From Desulfocapsaceae bacterium (lineage in GTDB: Bacteria > Desulfobacterota > Desulfobulbia > Desulfobulbales > Desulfocapsaceae), in the NCBI GenBank assembly GCA_028697885.1, contig JAQVER010000042.1, forward strand, positions 1 to 33,566: a stretch of DNA of 33,566 nucleotides, in the 5' to 3' direction. How positions within the stretch are numbered: position 1 is the first letter of the stretch; every line of letters starts with the position of its first letter. The notes below the pieces were generated by a model that saw nothing but the letters and a program-made list of their open reading frames with translations, did no database searches and was not told the DNA's origin. A program made the translations under genes and the position numbers. Below, in pieces: positions 16,543 through 24,584 of this stretch.

Positions 16543-17223
16543 TTATTGTTTCCGATCGAGGAAGGATTCCGCCGGTACCCCCGTGATTATGGGAATACTA
16601 AGCAAGAAATCGCGAGCGGATGGATATGTTTTATGAAGTGCTATCTCCTCTTTTTGCAAGATGTCGAACCCTGCATCAGTAAGGTCTTTGATTACAGCAT
16701 CGATACTTAAAAGCTGAATCGATGCTAGCTTCCAGGAAGTCACTCGTTGACGAGCTTCATGCAGTTCTGCTAACGTTCCTTTGATCATAAGTGCACAAAC
16801 CGGAGAACCTTTGGGTTGCAAGAGTCATAGCAGGCTCTCAAAGCATATTGCTAGAGGAGTAGCCCTTTGCAGCGAAGAACAGTTCAAAATCAAGTCACAG
16901 CGATTGAGGCTACTGAAATTGCGAGCATCTGCTACTATGAAATTCATCTTTTCTTTATTGGCAAAATTCTTGCGGACGTCTTGCGTCATTGCATCCGAGA
17001 TATTTATTGCATCAAGAACAGTATCGGAAAATATTTTATGTGTCAATCCGGTCAGGTGACCCCTGCCGCAGCCAACCTCAAGTATTCTCTGGTGGTTATT
17101 GTGAGATGAGAGGTAGGTTTATAGTAGAGAGGCGACTTGTTTCTGCACCGAAGAATAGGAATTCTATTTGGCTGCAGCAGCAGAGAATCGTTGCGAAACT
17201 GTGAGTAAAAGTGAGTCTGTCAT
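16543..17223 (-). pseudogene. bioC: bioC-like methyltransferase pseudogene with three in-frame stops
   Basis: Read in one continuous frame from an ATG at 17223, this encodes a 226-residue BioC-type malonyl-ACP O-methyltransferase. That enzyme primes biotin synthesis. Visible parts are a FSAAAA...SYSSVQ start typical of BioC, motif I ILEVGCGRGH, a DARNF acidic segment, and KGTLAELHEA near the expected GTL-ELH motif. The frame is interrupted by TAG at codon 20 (17166-17164), TAA at codon 35 (17121-17119) and TGA at codon 133 (16827-16825). There is no frameshift. Three different stops argue against recoding and for decay, or for sequencing error only if the read were very poor. No bio genes neighbour it and no ribosome site precedes the ATG. 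Confidence 0.8.
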
Positions 17224-17257
17224 AGAGATGGTTGTGCAGGAAGGATAGAATCTGTGC

Positions 17258-18154
17258 TCAGGTAGACTGGTTGTTTGTGCCGGGATTTACCTTCTTGGAT
17301 TGCATCGCTGCGTACTCTTCTGGGTAGTGTTGCTTTAAGCACGCAGGGCAGATGCCATGGCTGAAATCTGCCTCGGATCGCTCTTTTACATACACTTCAA
17401 TTTGATGCCAGGAATCATCATCGGCACGAATCTTTTTGCAGAATGAACATATCGGGAGTATCCCCCTCAGAGTTTTTACCTCTGCTAAAGCTTTTTCCAG
17501 CTTGGCAACTGTATCGTAGAGTCCTTTTAAAAGAGGATCGGTAATTTTAAAGAACAGGCCAACCCCTAATCCAATTGTAACAACTGCCAATAAGCTACTT
17601 ATGAAGGCGGCCTTAACAAATGGTGCTCTGATTTCTGAAAGATCAATTTTGGCGACGATGCCCAGATTGAGCTCCGTCACCGGTTCATACGCTGCCAGTA
17701 CTTTCTCCCCCCTGTAGTCAATGCCGATAATTGTCCCTGATTTTCCCGAAAGAGCCAGTCTCATAGGCTCTGCTAATCCAGAATCCCATGGCACAGATTT
17801 GGGATTGTTGAGGTCATAGTGCCGATGGTTTAACAGAAAAACAATTTGATTGTTTTCCCTGGTTGACAGTGTGAACTCCCCTGTTTTACCAAAACCACGA
17901 TATTGAGAATGCGCATCTTTTATTTGATCGATGGTTGCCTGTCTAGCCCCAGAAGGGTAATCGTTACTGTAAACCTTGTCGAAACGGGCGACTGCTTCAA
18001 TCAAACGTGCCTGACTTTGGGCTGTCTCTTCAAGACGTGAAATCTCTTCTGTAATTGCCGTATGGTAAAGGATGCTTATGGTGATTGCCTCGATTATCAG
18101 GACGATAGAGGCCATTATCACAATTAATAAGAGAATTCTTTTACGTGGGCTCAT
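17258..18154 (-). CDS. Cache-domain membrane sensor with C-terminal Cys motif
   Basis: This 298-residue protein has two membrane helices (about 7-29 and 182-203) flanking a periplasmic Cache-like ligand-binding region. A short coiled coil (about 210-228) follows, then the recurring LRGILPICSFCKKIR module. Cys236, Cys239, Cys269 and Cys272 could bind a metal. This tail is common at the end of deltaproteobacterial sensors and response regulators; its role is not established to my knowledge. No kinase, GGDEF or methyl-accepting domain is present, so how a signal leaves the protein is unclear. It starts 219 bp after the ICMT-like gene's stop and ends 35 bp before the bioC relic. The start lacks a clear ribosome site. 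Confidence 0.8.
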   Translation of the reverse strand: MSPRKRILLLIVIMASIVLIIEAITISILYHTAITEEISRLEETAQSQARLIEAVARFDKVYSNDYPSGARQATIDQIKDAHSQYRGFGKTGEFTLSTRENNQIVFLLNHRHYDLNNPKSVPWDSGLAEPMRLALSGKSGTIIGIDYRGEKVLAAYEPVTELNLGIVAKIDLSEIRAPFVKAAFISSLLAVVTIGLGVGLFFKITDPLLKGLYDTVAKLEKALAEVKTLRGILPICSFCKKIRADDDSWHQIEVYVKERSEADFSHGICPACLKQHYPEEYAAMQSKKVNPGTNNQST

Positions 18155-18372
18155 GTGTACACTTTATATATTCAAAGATAAGTCACAGCACAATGGTGTA
18201 TTAGGTATTATGAGCTCTACTTGGTCAGGAAGGATTTGCCGATGAATACTATTTCTTTCTGGTCGATTTTTGGCCGGTTGGGGGGGGGCGGCTTTCTGCC
18301 GATCAGTATCTGAAATATATCGAAGAATACTCGATATGCAGGACAAAAACAAAAAGAAAAAGGAGGGAAAGG
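18155..18372. repeat. Intergenic region with dyad and poly-G run
   Basis: This gap between the sensor start and the ICMT-like stop has no supported gene. It holds a perfect dyad ATATCGA-N7-TCGATAT (18317-18337) that could be an operator or a weak terminator, and a run of nine G (18280-18288). The T-rich tract on the minus strand just after the ICMT-like stop has no stem ahead of it. Confidence 0.4.
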
Positions 18373-18807
18373 TTAGAGCCGGGGGAACAGCATACGAGAG
18401 CGCTTTTGATAGAGAGAATAGTCGGGAAAATGGTCAGCCAGCAGCTTTTCTTCGATCCTGACCTTGAGATAGAGGACTAACCACAAGGCAAAGAAGCCAG
18501 CCAGGCGCAGCCAGCTGCAGGAGATAAGGAGCAGGCCCACTCCCCCAAGCAGCAGACTGGCATACATGGGATGGCGGATGTAGCGATAAGGGCCGTGGGT
18601 GACAAGAACAGCCCCATCCCTGATAGTTGGGAGGATATTGAAATGCCCCAGGCGCATGACCTTGATGGCCCAGCCGGCGAGCAGGAGGGCGGCGATGAAT
18701 AACAGCAGGGCCGGAATGTGGATCTTGCTCCAATGCGTAGTTGCTGCCAACAGGAGAATCAGAATGAATTGACAGGCGACAAGAAACCCTCCATACTCAC
18801 TTTTCAC
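18373..18807 (-). CDS. ICMT/PEMT-like membrane methyltransferase
   Basis: This 144-residue integral membrane protein belongs to the isoprenylcysteine carboxyl methyltransferase-like group, whose bacterial members have mostly unknown substrates. It has about four hydrophobic helices. The SAM-binding signature GPYRYIRHPMY (about residues 72-82) is followed by a C-terminal EEKLLADHFPDY segment and RMLFP, all diagnostic. The start is GTG at 18807, preceded by AGGTG. It begins 41 bp after the stop of the small hypothetical gene, so the two are probably one unit. Part of its coding sequence (18586-18613) recurs with two mismatches at 13877-13904. Confidence 0.85.
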   Translation of the reverse strand: MKSEYGGFLVACQFILILLLAATTHWSKIHIPALLLFIAALLLAGWAIKVMRLGHFNILPTIRDGAVLVTHGPYRYIRHPMYASLLLGGVGLLLISCSWLRLAGFFALWLVLYLKVRIEEKLLADHFPDYSLYQKRSRMLFPRL

Positions 18808-18848
18808 AATCTTTCACCTGTGGTCGCGGCGGTTTTCATCTTTTTTGA

Positions 18849-19196
18849 TCACTGCACCTTGTGGGTTTCGGCCTCGTCGATGAAGTGGGGCATCTTGTGC
18901 TCTTCCTGTTTCCTGGCAATGATTTCTTTTGCCTCTTTCTCGCTGATCTGCAGTGATTTGGCTATCTCGGCGACATTATAACAGGGCTGGCCGTCGGGTG
19001 CATAACCTGTCGCCTTGAGTTCCGGGAAGCACTGGCTGGTGGCAGCTCCGGATGATTGGAGGAGCAGGTCACGAACCTCTTCAGGGCCAAAGAGGATCAG
19101 CCATTCAACGGCCTCGGCCCAGAGTTTTGAGTCAACGGTCTTGTGTTGGAGGACCTCCATAGCGGTTTCCACGGTCCATTCGTCTTTGATGTCCAT
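18849..19196 (-). CDS. Small conserved-looking hypothetical protein with HTH-like tail
   Basis: This 115-residue soluble, acidic protein is one I do not recognise. The N-terminal half is helical, with WAEAVEWLILFGPEEVR. The middle has a GYAPDGQPCYN turn. The segment YNVAEIAKSLQISEKEAKEI (about 78-97) reads like a helix-turn-helix and ends in charged residues. An AGGAG site lies upstream of the ATG, and the frame is not a shadow of another gene. It precedes the ICMT-like gene by 41 bp on the same strand and is transcribed divergently from the SPFH gene. A DNA-binding role is possible but not shown. Confidence 0.7.
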   Translation of the reverse strand: MDIKDEWTVETAMEVLQHKTVDSKLWAEAVEWLILFGPEEVRDLLLQSSGAATSQCFPELKATGYAPDGQPCYNVAEIAKSLQISEKEAKEIIARKQEEHKMPHFIDEAETHKVQ

Positions 19197-19326
19197 TTTC
19201 TTAGATCTCCTGGAGTTTTGTCTGGAGTAAGGGTCTGCAGTATACTATAATCCATCCTGTCAGCTCTGCAAGGCGGAAGCCGGAAGATGCACATGGTCAG
19301 AATAACCTGTTGAGATGAGGAGTGTT

Positions 19327-20457
19327 ATGAATACCTTTGATAGCGCCATTTTTCTTGAAAACATTGAGTGGTTTGATGAGACGGGCCAGGAGCTGGTCCA
19401 TCGCTTGCCGGAAGAGGGGTCGGGTGAGATCAAGTGGGGAGCACAACTCACCGTGCGTGACAGTCAGGCCGGAGTCCTCTTTTATCAGGGCAAGGCGTGT
19501 GATGCCTTCGGGCCGGGGCGTCATACCCTGAAAACGTCCAATCTCCCTCTGCTCACCAAGATCCTCTCGGTGCCGTGGCGCGGCAACAGTCCCTTGCGGG
19601 CCGAAGTCTATATGGTCAACATGAAACATTTCACCAACCTGAAGTGGGGGACGATGAGTCCGGTGGCCTTCAGGGATAGTGAACTGGGGCTGATTCGACT
19701 GCGGGCGCACGGCGTCTTTAATATTCAGATTGTGCAGCCGGTCCTCTTTATCAACTCCCTGGTGGGCACTATGGGGCGCTTCAGTACCGAGTCCATTGCC
19801 AATTATCTCAAAGAAGTGATTGTCTCCCGCTTTAATGATTATCTGGGCGAGGTCCTGGATACCATCCTCAATCTGCCCGGCCGCTTTGATGAGTTGTCCC
19901 TGCAGTTGCAGAAGCGGTTGATTGGCGATTTCGGCCATTTTGGACTGCAGCTCAGCCAGCTCTATATAACCTCGATTACTCCGCCGGAAGAGGTGCAAAA
20001 GGCCATCGATGACAAGGGTCGTCTCAACGTGATCCATGATATTGATAAGTTTGTGAAGATGAAGGCGGCCATGGCCATGGAAAAGGCCGCAGAAAATCAG
20101 GGGGAGGCGGGGACCGGGATCGGGCTCGGTATGGGCATGATGATGCCTGCCATGTTTGCCCATAGTCTGGGTGGATCCGGCGTTCAAGAAAAGCCGGGAA
20201 GTGAGACCACCTCGTGTCCTGAATGCCAGAATGTGATCCCGGCAGACGCCCGTTTCTGTCCTTTGTGCGGGCATCAACAGGTTGTTTTGAGTCACTGTGC
20301 TCATTGCGGGAAGAATCTGGCCTTAAATGCCAAATTCTGTTCCCGGTGCGGCCATCCTGCCACGGAACAGCCGCAGGTTGTTTTATGTCCCTATTGCAAG
20401 GCCGAAAATCTTCCTGGCGCCATGTTCTGTAATCAATGCGGGCAGCGTGTTGATTAG
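19327..20457 (+). CDS. SPFH/Band-7 protein with three zinc ribbons (YdjI-like)
   Basis: This 376-residue protein resembles the virion-core/SPFH family that includes Bacillus YdjI. The N-terminal SPFH domain (about 10-235) contains the usual FGPGRHTL turn and the KWGT segment. A small-residue linker follows. The tail carries three zinc ribbons, with Cys pairs at 297/300 and 311/314, 324/327 and 338/341, and 354/357 and 368/371. SPFH proteins form membrane-associated scaffolds; family members are often linked to phage-shock (PspA) envelope stress responses. The ATG at 19327 follows GAGGAG; the earlier ATG at 19315 has no ribosome site. It is followed 14 bp later by another zinc-ribbon protein, as in a two-gene module. 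No pspA lies nearby. Confidence 0.85.
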   Translation: MNTFDSAIFLENIEWFDETGQELVHRLPEEGSGEIKWGAQLTVRDSQAGVLFYQGKACDAFGPGRHTLKTSNLPLLTKILSVPWRGNSPLRAEVYMVNMKHFTNLKWGTMSPVAFRDSELGLIRLRAHGVFNIQIVQPVLFINSLVGTMGRFSTESIANYLKEVIVSRFNDYLGEVLDTILNLPGRFDELSLQLQKRLIGDFGHFGLQLSQLYITSITPPEEVQKAIDDKGRLNVIHDIDKFVKMKAAMAMEKAAENQGEAGTGIGLGMGMMMPAMFAHSLGGSGVQEKPGSETTSCPECQNVIPADARFCPLCGHQQVVLSHCAHCGKNLALNAKFCSRCGHPATEQPQVVLCPYCKAENLPGAMFCNQCGQRVD

Positions 20458-20471
20458 GATCAGAAAGGTAG

Positions 20472-21719
20472 ATGGATCTAACCGTTGAACAGAACTGCCC
20501 GTCCTGCGGGGCGGCCATTGAATTGCATGAAGCAGACAGGTTGTTGCAGTGTGCCTTCTGTGGAGTGCGGAATTACCGGATCAGCCGTGGTTTGACCCGA
20601 TTTGTCCTGCCGGACAAGGCCCCGGAGCATATTCCCCGGGAAGAACTTTTTTATGCACCGTATCTCCGTTTTAAGGGGAGTGTCTTTTACTGTAAAGGGA
20701 AAGAGGTGCAGCACCGGATCGTTGATATCACCCATCTGGGGGTAAAGTCCACGGCCCTGCCGCTGACGCTTGGATTGAGACCGCAGGCCATGAAGGTTTC
20801 GCTGCTCGGAGAGGAGAATGCCGGCTATTTTTTCCGTCAGTCAGTGAAGGCCGTATCCATTGTCGAGATGGCGGCCCAGCTGACAGTTCTTGATTCGGAA
20901 CAGAATAAGGAACCTTTTTATCACCGTGCCTATATCGGCGAGACGATCAGTTATATTTATCTGCCTCTCTATGTTCATGACAATATCCTTTATGACGCGG
21001 TGACCAATAGTAGATTGGCGCGAAGTGGCCCCAGCGAAGAGCTGAAGAAAAAGAGCCGCCGTTTTCAGAACCAGTGGATACCTCATTTTCTGGCCACCTT
21101 GTGTCCATCTTGTGGTGAGGCGTTGGAAGGAGAGCGGGACAGTCTGGTTCTTTCCTGTCACAACTGTGACAGCTCCTGGGAGGAGGCAGACGGGCAGTTT
21201 CGCCCTCTTCCCTGGCGGCGGGTTCCTTCCCAGCACAAGGATGTGAGCTATCTGCCGTTTTGGAAGATAGAGGTCAAGGTGAGCGGTGTGGTGATGGAAA
21301 ACTTTGGGGATTTTCTGAGGTTGACCAATCAGCCTCTGGTGGTGCGGCCAGAACATGATCGTATGGCCCTCTGTTTCTGGATTCCGGCGTTCAAAATCCG
21401 GCCTCATATCTTTTTGAATCTGGCCAAAAATATGACCGTGACCCAAAAACGTCTGCCGCCAGGGGAGGCCACCATGGCCAGAGGTCTGCATCCGGTAACC
21501 CTCTCCCGAACAGAGGCGGTGCAGGCGTTAAAAACAGTTCTGGCGGAAGCAGCCTTGAATAAAAGGGATGTCCTGCCCCTTCTGCCTGCTCTCTCTTTTC
21601 ATCCCTTGGCCACCGACCTTGTCTATCTGCCTTTTATCGACAATGGACATGATCTGGTTCAGGAACAGACCATGCTGGCGCTTGCCGGGGCTGTGCTTCG
21701 TTCCGGTCGCAGTTTGTGA
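20472..21719 (+). CDS. Zinc-ribbon protein paired with the SPFH protein
   Basis: This 415-residue protein is predicted to be soluble. Two TFIIB-like zinc ribbons are visible: C9-x2-C12 with C27-x2-C30, and C211-x2-C214 with C229-x2-C232. The regions between are beta-rich and contain repeated YLPF or YLPL-type stretches (about 163, 254 and 398). No membrane helix is evident. It begins 14 bp after the SPFH stop with AAAGG ahead of the ATG. Its position recalls YdjG, the zinc-ribbon partner of YdjI in Bacillus. A role in membrane stress or as an adaptor for the SPFH scaffold is inferred from the neighbour only. Confidence 0.75.
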   Translation: MDLTVEQNCPSCGAAIELHEADRLLQCAFCGVRNYRISRGLTRFVLPDKAPEHIPREELFYAPYLRFKGSVFYCKGKEVQHRIVDITHLGVKSTALPLTLGLRPQAMKVSLLGEENAGYFFRQSVKAVSIVEMAAQLTVLDSEQNKEPFYHRAYIGETISYIYLPLYVHDNILYDAVTNSRLARSGPSEELKKKSRRFQNQWIPHFLATLCPSCGEALEGERDSLVLSCHNCDSSWEEADGQFRPLPWRRVPSQHKDVSYLPFWKIEVKVSGVVMENFGDFLRLTNQPLVVRPEHDRMALCFWIPAFKIRPHIFLNLAKNMTVTQKRLPPGEATMARGLHPVTLSRTEAVQALKTVLAEAALNKRDVLPLLPALSFHPLATDLVYLPFIDNGHDLVQEQTMLALAGAVLRSGRSL

Positions 21720-21831
21720 GGATAAAGCTGAAAGAGCCTGATCGGCTTGCATTAGGTGAGACGGATGTAAATCCCATTGGACTACGTTACAAACAATGCC
21801 CAACGACAATATCTACAACATTTAACTGACA

Positions 21832-23280
21832 ATGATTTTTTCATCTATCACCTTCCTTTTTTTCTTCCTGCCAGGTGTACTCCTCCTTGTCTTCTTGGCC
21901 CCTTGGCGCTGGCGGAACTTTCTCCTTCTTTTTGCCAGCCTGCTCTTTTATATTTGGGGAGAAGGCATTTATGTTCTGATGCTCCTTGTTTCCATCATCA
22001 TTAACTCCATCTGCGGACAGATGATCGATAGCAACAAAGATGGCCGTTTTTCTCGGGTCATTCTCATTCTCGGAGTATCTCTCAATGTCATCATGCTGGC
22101 TTTTTTTAAGTATGCAAATTTTTTTATAGAGACTGTCAATCCCTTTTTGATGCTTCTTCATTTTCCTTCGCTGGCCTTAGATCCTGTTCACCGACCAATC
22201 GGTATCTCTTTTTTTACTTTTCAGGCCATTTCATATTTAATTGATATCTACCGGCAGCAGGTGAAGCCTGCCAAAAATCCACTGAATTTTGCCCTTTATC
22301 TCTCTTTCTTTCCAGTGTGTCTTGCCGGACCCATTCTCCGCTATCCACATTTTGCCGAGGAACTTCGTTCTGGTCATGGCAACATCCGTGATTTTGTGGA
22401 CGGCAGTCAGCGTTTTACTATGGGACTAGCTAAAAAGGTGTTGTTAGCGAACCCCCTCGCCCTGATTGCCGATCAGATCTTTGCTCTGCCAGCTCGGGAC
22501 CTCTCACCCTCTCTGGTCTGGCTTGCTGTCCTTTGTTATACCCTCCAGATCTACTTTGATTTTTCCGGCTATTCTGATATGGCTATCGGTATTGCCAGAT
22601 TTTTTGGCCTTCATATTCCAGAAAACTTCAACTATCCCTATATCTCTCGCTCGATTCGGGAGTTCTGGCGACGATGGCATATTTCCCTGTCGACTTGGCT
22701 TCGTGACTACCTTTACATCCCGCTTGGCGGTAACCGGAAAGGAACGATAAGGACCTTTTTGAATCTCCTCATTGTCTTTTTTCTTTGCGGGCTTTGGCAT
22801 GGGGCCAGTTGGACTTTTATTCTCTGGGGCCTCTATCACGGATTTTTTCTTGTTTTGGAACGCTCCAGGCTTGAACAATGGCGGAAGAAACTATGGGCCC
22901 CCCTCCAACATGTGCAGACGGTACTTATTATTATGGTGGGCTGGGTACTGTTCCGTAGCGAGACCATGGCAGACGCCCTGCGATTTTTCTCCCTTATGGC
23001 CGGAGTGGATAATCTGCCCGGTGGTCATTCTTCGCTGGCCCAATTTCTGGATAAAAAGGCCCAACTGGAACTGGTTATAGCCCTGCTTTTTTCTCTGCCG
23101 ATCATGCCGCTCTTAGGGCGATGGCGGGACACACTTATCGCCAGGTCTGGTCGGTTTCAGGTCTGCGTTGATGGTGTTGTTCAGCTAACTCAGTTGGCAG
23201 TCCTTGCGGCCTTGTTTTACTTTGCCATTATCAGCATAGCTGCTGGTGTCTATAGCCCATTTATTTACCTAAAATTCTAA
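21832..23280 (+). CDS. algI: MBOAT-family O-acyltransferase (AlgI-like), copy 2
   Basis: This 482-residue polytopic membrane protein is closer to alginate O-acetylase AlgI than copy 1. Landmarks are FFKYANFF, EFWRRWHISLSTWLRDY with the PLGGNRKG loop, and GLWHGASWTF with the conserved His. It should pass acetyl groups from a cytoplasmic donor to the periplasmic partner encoded 6 bp downstream. No alginate polymerase (Alg8/Alg44) is visible, so the glycan may be something else. The start at 21832 has only a weak ribosome site. The gap from 21720 shows no clear promoter, so read-through from the SPFH module is possible. Confidence 0.92.
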   Translation: MIFSSITFLFFFLPGVLLLVFLAPWRWRNFLLLFASLLFYIWGEGIYVLMLLVSIIINSICGQMIDSNKDGRFSRVILILGVSLNVIMLAFFKYANFFIETVNPFLMLLHFPSLALDPVHRPIGISFFTFQAISYLIDIYRQQVKPAKNPLNFALYLSFFPVCLAGPILRYPHFAEELRSGHGNIRDFVDGSQRFTMGLAKKVLLANPLALIADQIFALPARDLSPSLVWLAVLCYTLQIYFDFSGYSDMAIGIARFFGLHIPENFNYPYISRSIREFWRRWHISLSTWLRDYLYIPLGGNRKGTIRTFLNLLIVFFLCGLWHGASWTFILWGLYHGFFLVLERSRLEQWRKKLWAPLQHVQTVLIIMVGWVLFRSETMADALRFFSLMAGVDNLPGGHSSLAQFLDKKAQLELVIALLFSLPIMPLLGRWRDTLIARSGRFQVCVDGVVQLTQLAVLAALFYFAIISIAAGVYSPFIYLKF

Positions 23281-23286
23281 GAAAAA

Positions 23287-24468
23287 ATGGAATCTCCTTT
23301 CTCCTTCCGACCCATTTATAACTGGATTGTAATTATCATGGTTCTGGGGGCTCTTTTCATTCCTCCCCTCAAGATGCTTATATCTCCCGAGGAACACTGG
23401 TCTGCCACTGAACAGCGGTTGTTGACGGTGTTACCGACCCTGCCTGTAACTGTCAAAGGATTAGATACTTTTTTCTCCCAAGTTGATAATTATCTCAAAG
23501 ATCACTTTGGCTTCCGTGACAATTTTATCCATCGTTATCAGCGTGAGATGGAAAAACGATTCGGTCAGATTGGAGTCAATGCTCCAGTTATTAAAGGGCT
23601 GGACAACTGGTATTTTTACACGGCCGAGAATATCCTTGAAGATTTTCAGGGAAGGACTCCGCTCAGTCAAGCGCAATTGGAGCAGTGGTTGAGTGCCCAA
23701 GACAAAAAGGTTAACTGGCTGCGACAACAGGGTATTGCATATATCTTGGCTGTGGGGCCAGATAAGCAGTCCATTTATCCTGAATATTTGCTTGAAAATG
23801 CGATGGCGATCAAAGGAATCAGCCGATTTGAGCAGATGAAGGCCGCCCTGGGTCAACAGCCTCCGCCTTATTTTGTTAACCTCCATGATGTCCTTCGTCA
23901 GTCCAAGGGAACTAAAAATCTATATTTTAAAAACGACACCCATTGGAATATGCTGGGTGCCTATGTTGCCTTCCAAACTATCTTCAAACGAATAGCTGAG
24001 ATTTTCCCTGGCAAGACCTTTAGGACCAATTTTACCTTTACTGACGATGTGCCTGGTATTCATGACAGTACCGGGCATCAAGGGGATCTGGCTCGAATGA
24101 TACTGAAGGAGAAAGACCTGAATGAATCATTCCCGAAACTCCAAAATTTCATTCCCTGCGGCCACACCCTGCCGTTCAACTACGGTATCAGTAATATCAA
24201 CAAGGATTCAGACAAAGTCTCTTTTGCCAAGGGTTGCGATCAGGCTGAACTGACGGCTGTTGTCTTTCGCGACTCTTTTACGGTCGCCTTAGAGCCATTC
24301 TTCTCAGAGAATTTCAAGAAGGTGATTTATCTGTGGAAAGGGTATGATCAGAAAAACATGGAGGAAATCATGGCTTCCTTTAAACCTGATATCGTCCTTG
24401 AAATTACGGTTGAGCGGTATGTGTTCGATTCGGTAGCCCCACGTTATAAGAGCGACCAAGGGAAATAA
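23287..24468 (+). CDS. AlgJ/AlgX-like SGNH O-acetyltransferase
   Basis: This 393-residue protein has an N-terminal membrane anchor (about 12-31) and a periplasmic SGNH-like domain. The AlgX/AlgJ catalytic set is readable: Asp217 and His219 in NDTHW, and Ser330 in FRDSF. A KGLDNWYFY segment near 103-111 is also typical. In alginate systems this protein places acetyl groups on the polymer; here the polymer is unknown. It follows the AlgI-like gene by 6 bp, and a probable terminator follows it, so the pair forms the end of a transcript. Confidence 0.88.
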   Translation: MESPFSFRPIYNWIVIIMVLGALFIPPLKMLISPEEHWSATEQRLLTVLPTLPVTVKGLDTFFSQVDNYLKDHFGFRDNFIHRYQREMEKRFGQIGVNAPVIKGLDNWYFYTAENILEDFQGRTPLSQAQLEQWLSAQDKKVNWLRQQGIAYILAVGPDKQSIYPEYLLENAMAIKGISRFEQMKAALGQQPPPYFVNLHDVLRQSKGTKNLYFKNDTHWNMLGAYVAFQTIFKRIAEIFPGKTFRTNFTFTDDVPGIHDSTGHQGDLARMILKEKDLNESFPKLQNFIPCGHTLPFNYGISNINKDSDKVSFAKGCDQAELTAVVFRDSFTVALEPFFSENFKKVIYLWKGYDQKNMEEIMASFKPDIVLEITVERYVFDSVAPRYKSDQGK

Positions 24469-24474
24469 TGCGTC

Positions 24475-24507
24475 CTGACCGCTGAGTTGCTGTCAGTATT
24501 TTTTTTA
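24475..24507 (+). terminator. Probable terminator after the AlgJ-like gene
   Basis: CTGAC (24475-24479) pairs with GTCAG (24492-24496), with two further inner G-C pairs past a mismatch. It is followed at once by TATTTTTTTT. The stem is short but the T-run is good, and it starts 7 bp after the stop. Confidence 0.55.
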
Positions 24508-24584
24508 TTGATTACCGCTGGTGATGGTGAAATAATGCTGCTATGTTACATTATGATTTGGTGAATTTTTTTGGTGTGGCGTGA

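Noticed and set aside
16825-17046. Two short ORFs (16543-16821 and 16825-17046) as independent genes
   Set aside because: They share one frame separated by a stop and together spell out one methyltransferase, with further pieces upstream to 17223.
17164-17166. TAG in the bioC relic as a pyrrolysine or recoded codon
   Set aside because: TAA and TGA interrupt the same frame, so a single recoding mechanism cannot explain it. No SECIS-like or PYLIS-like structure was evident.
19297-20304. 335-codon ORF antisense to the SPFH gene
   Set aside because: It mirrors the SPFH coding sequence, is rich in His, Gln and Arg typical of shadows, and has no ribosome site.
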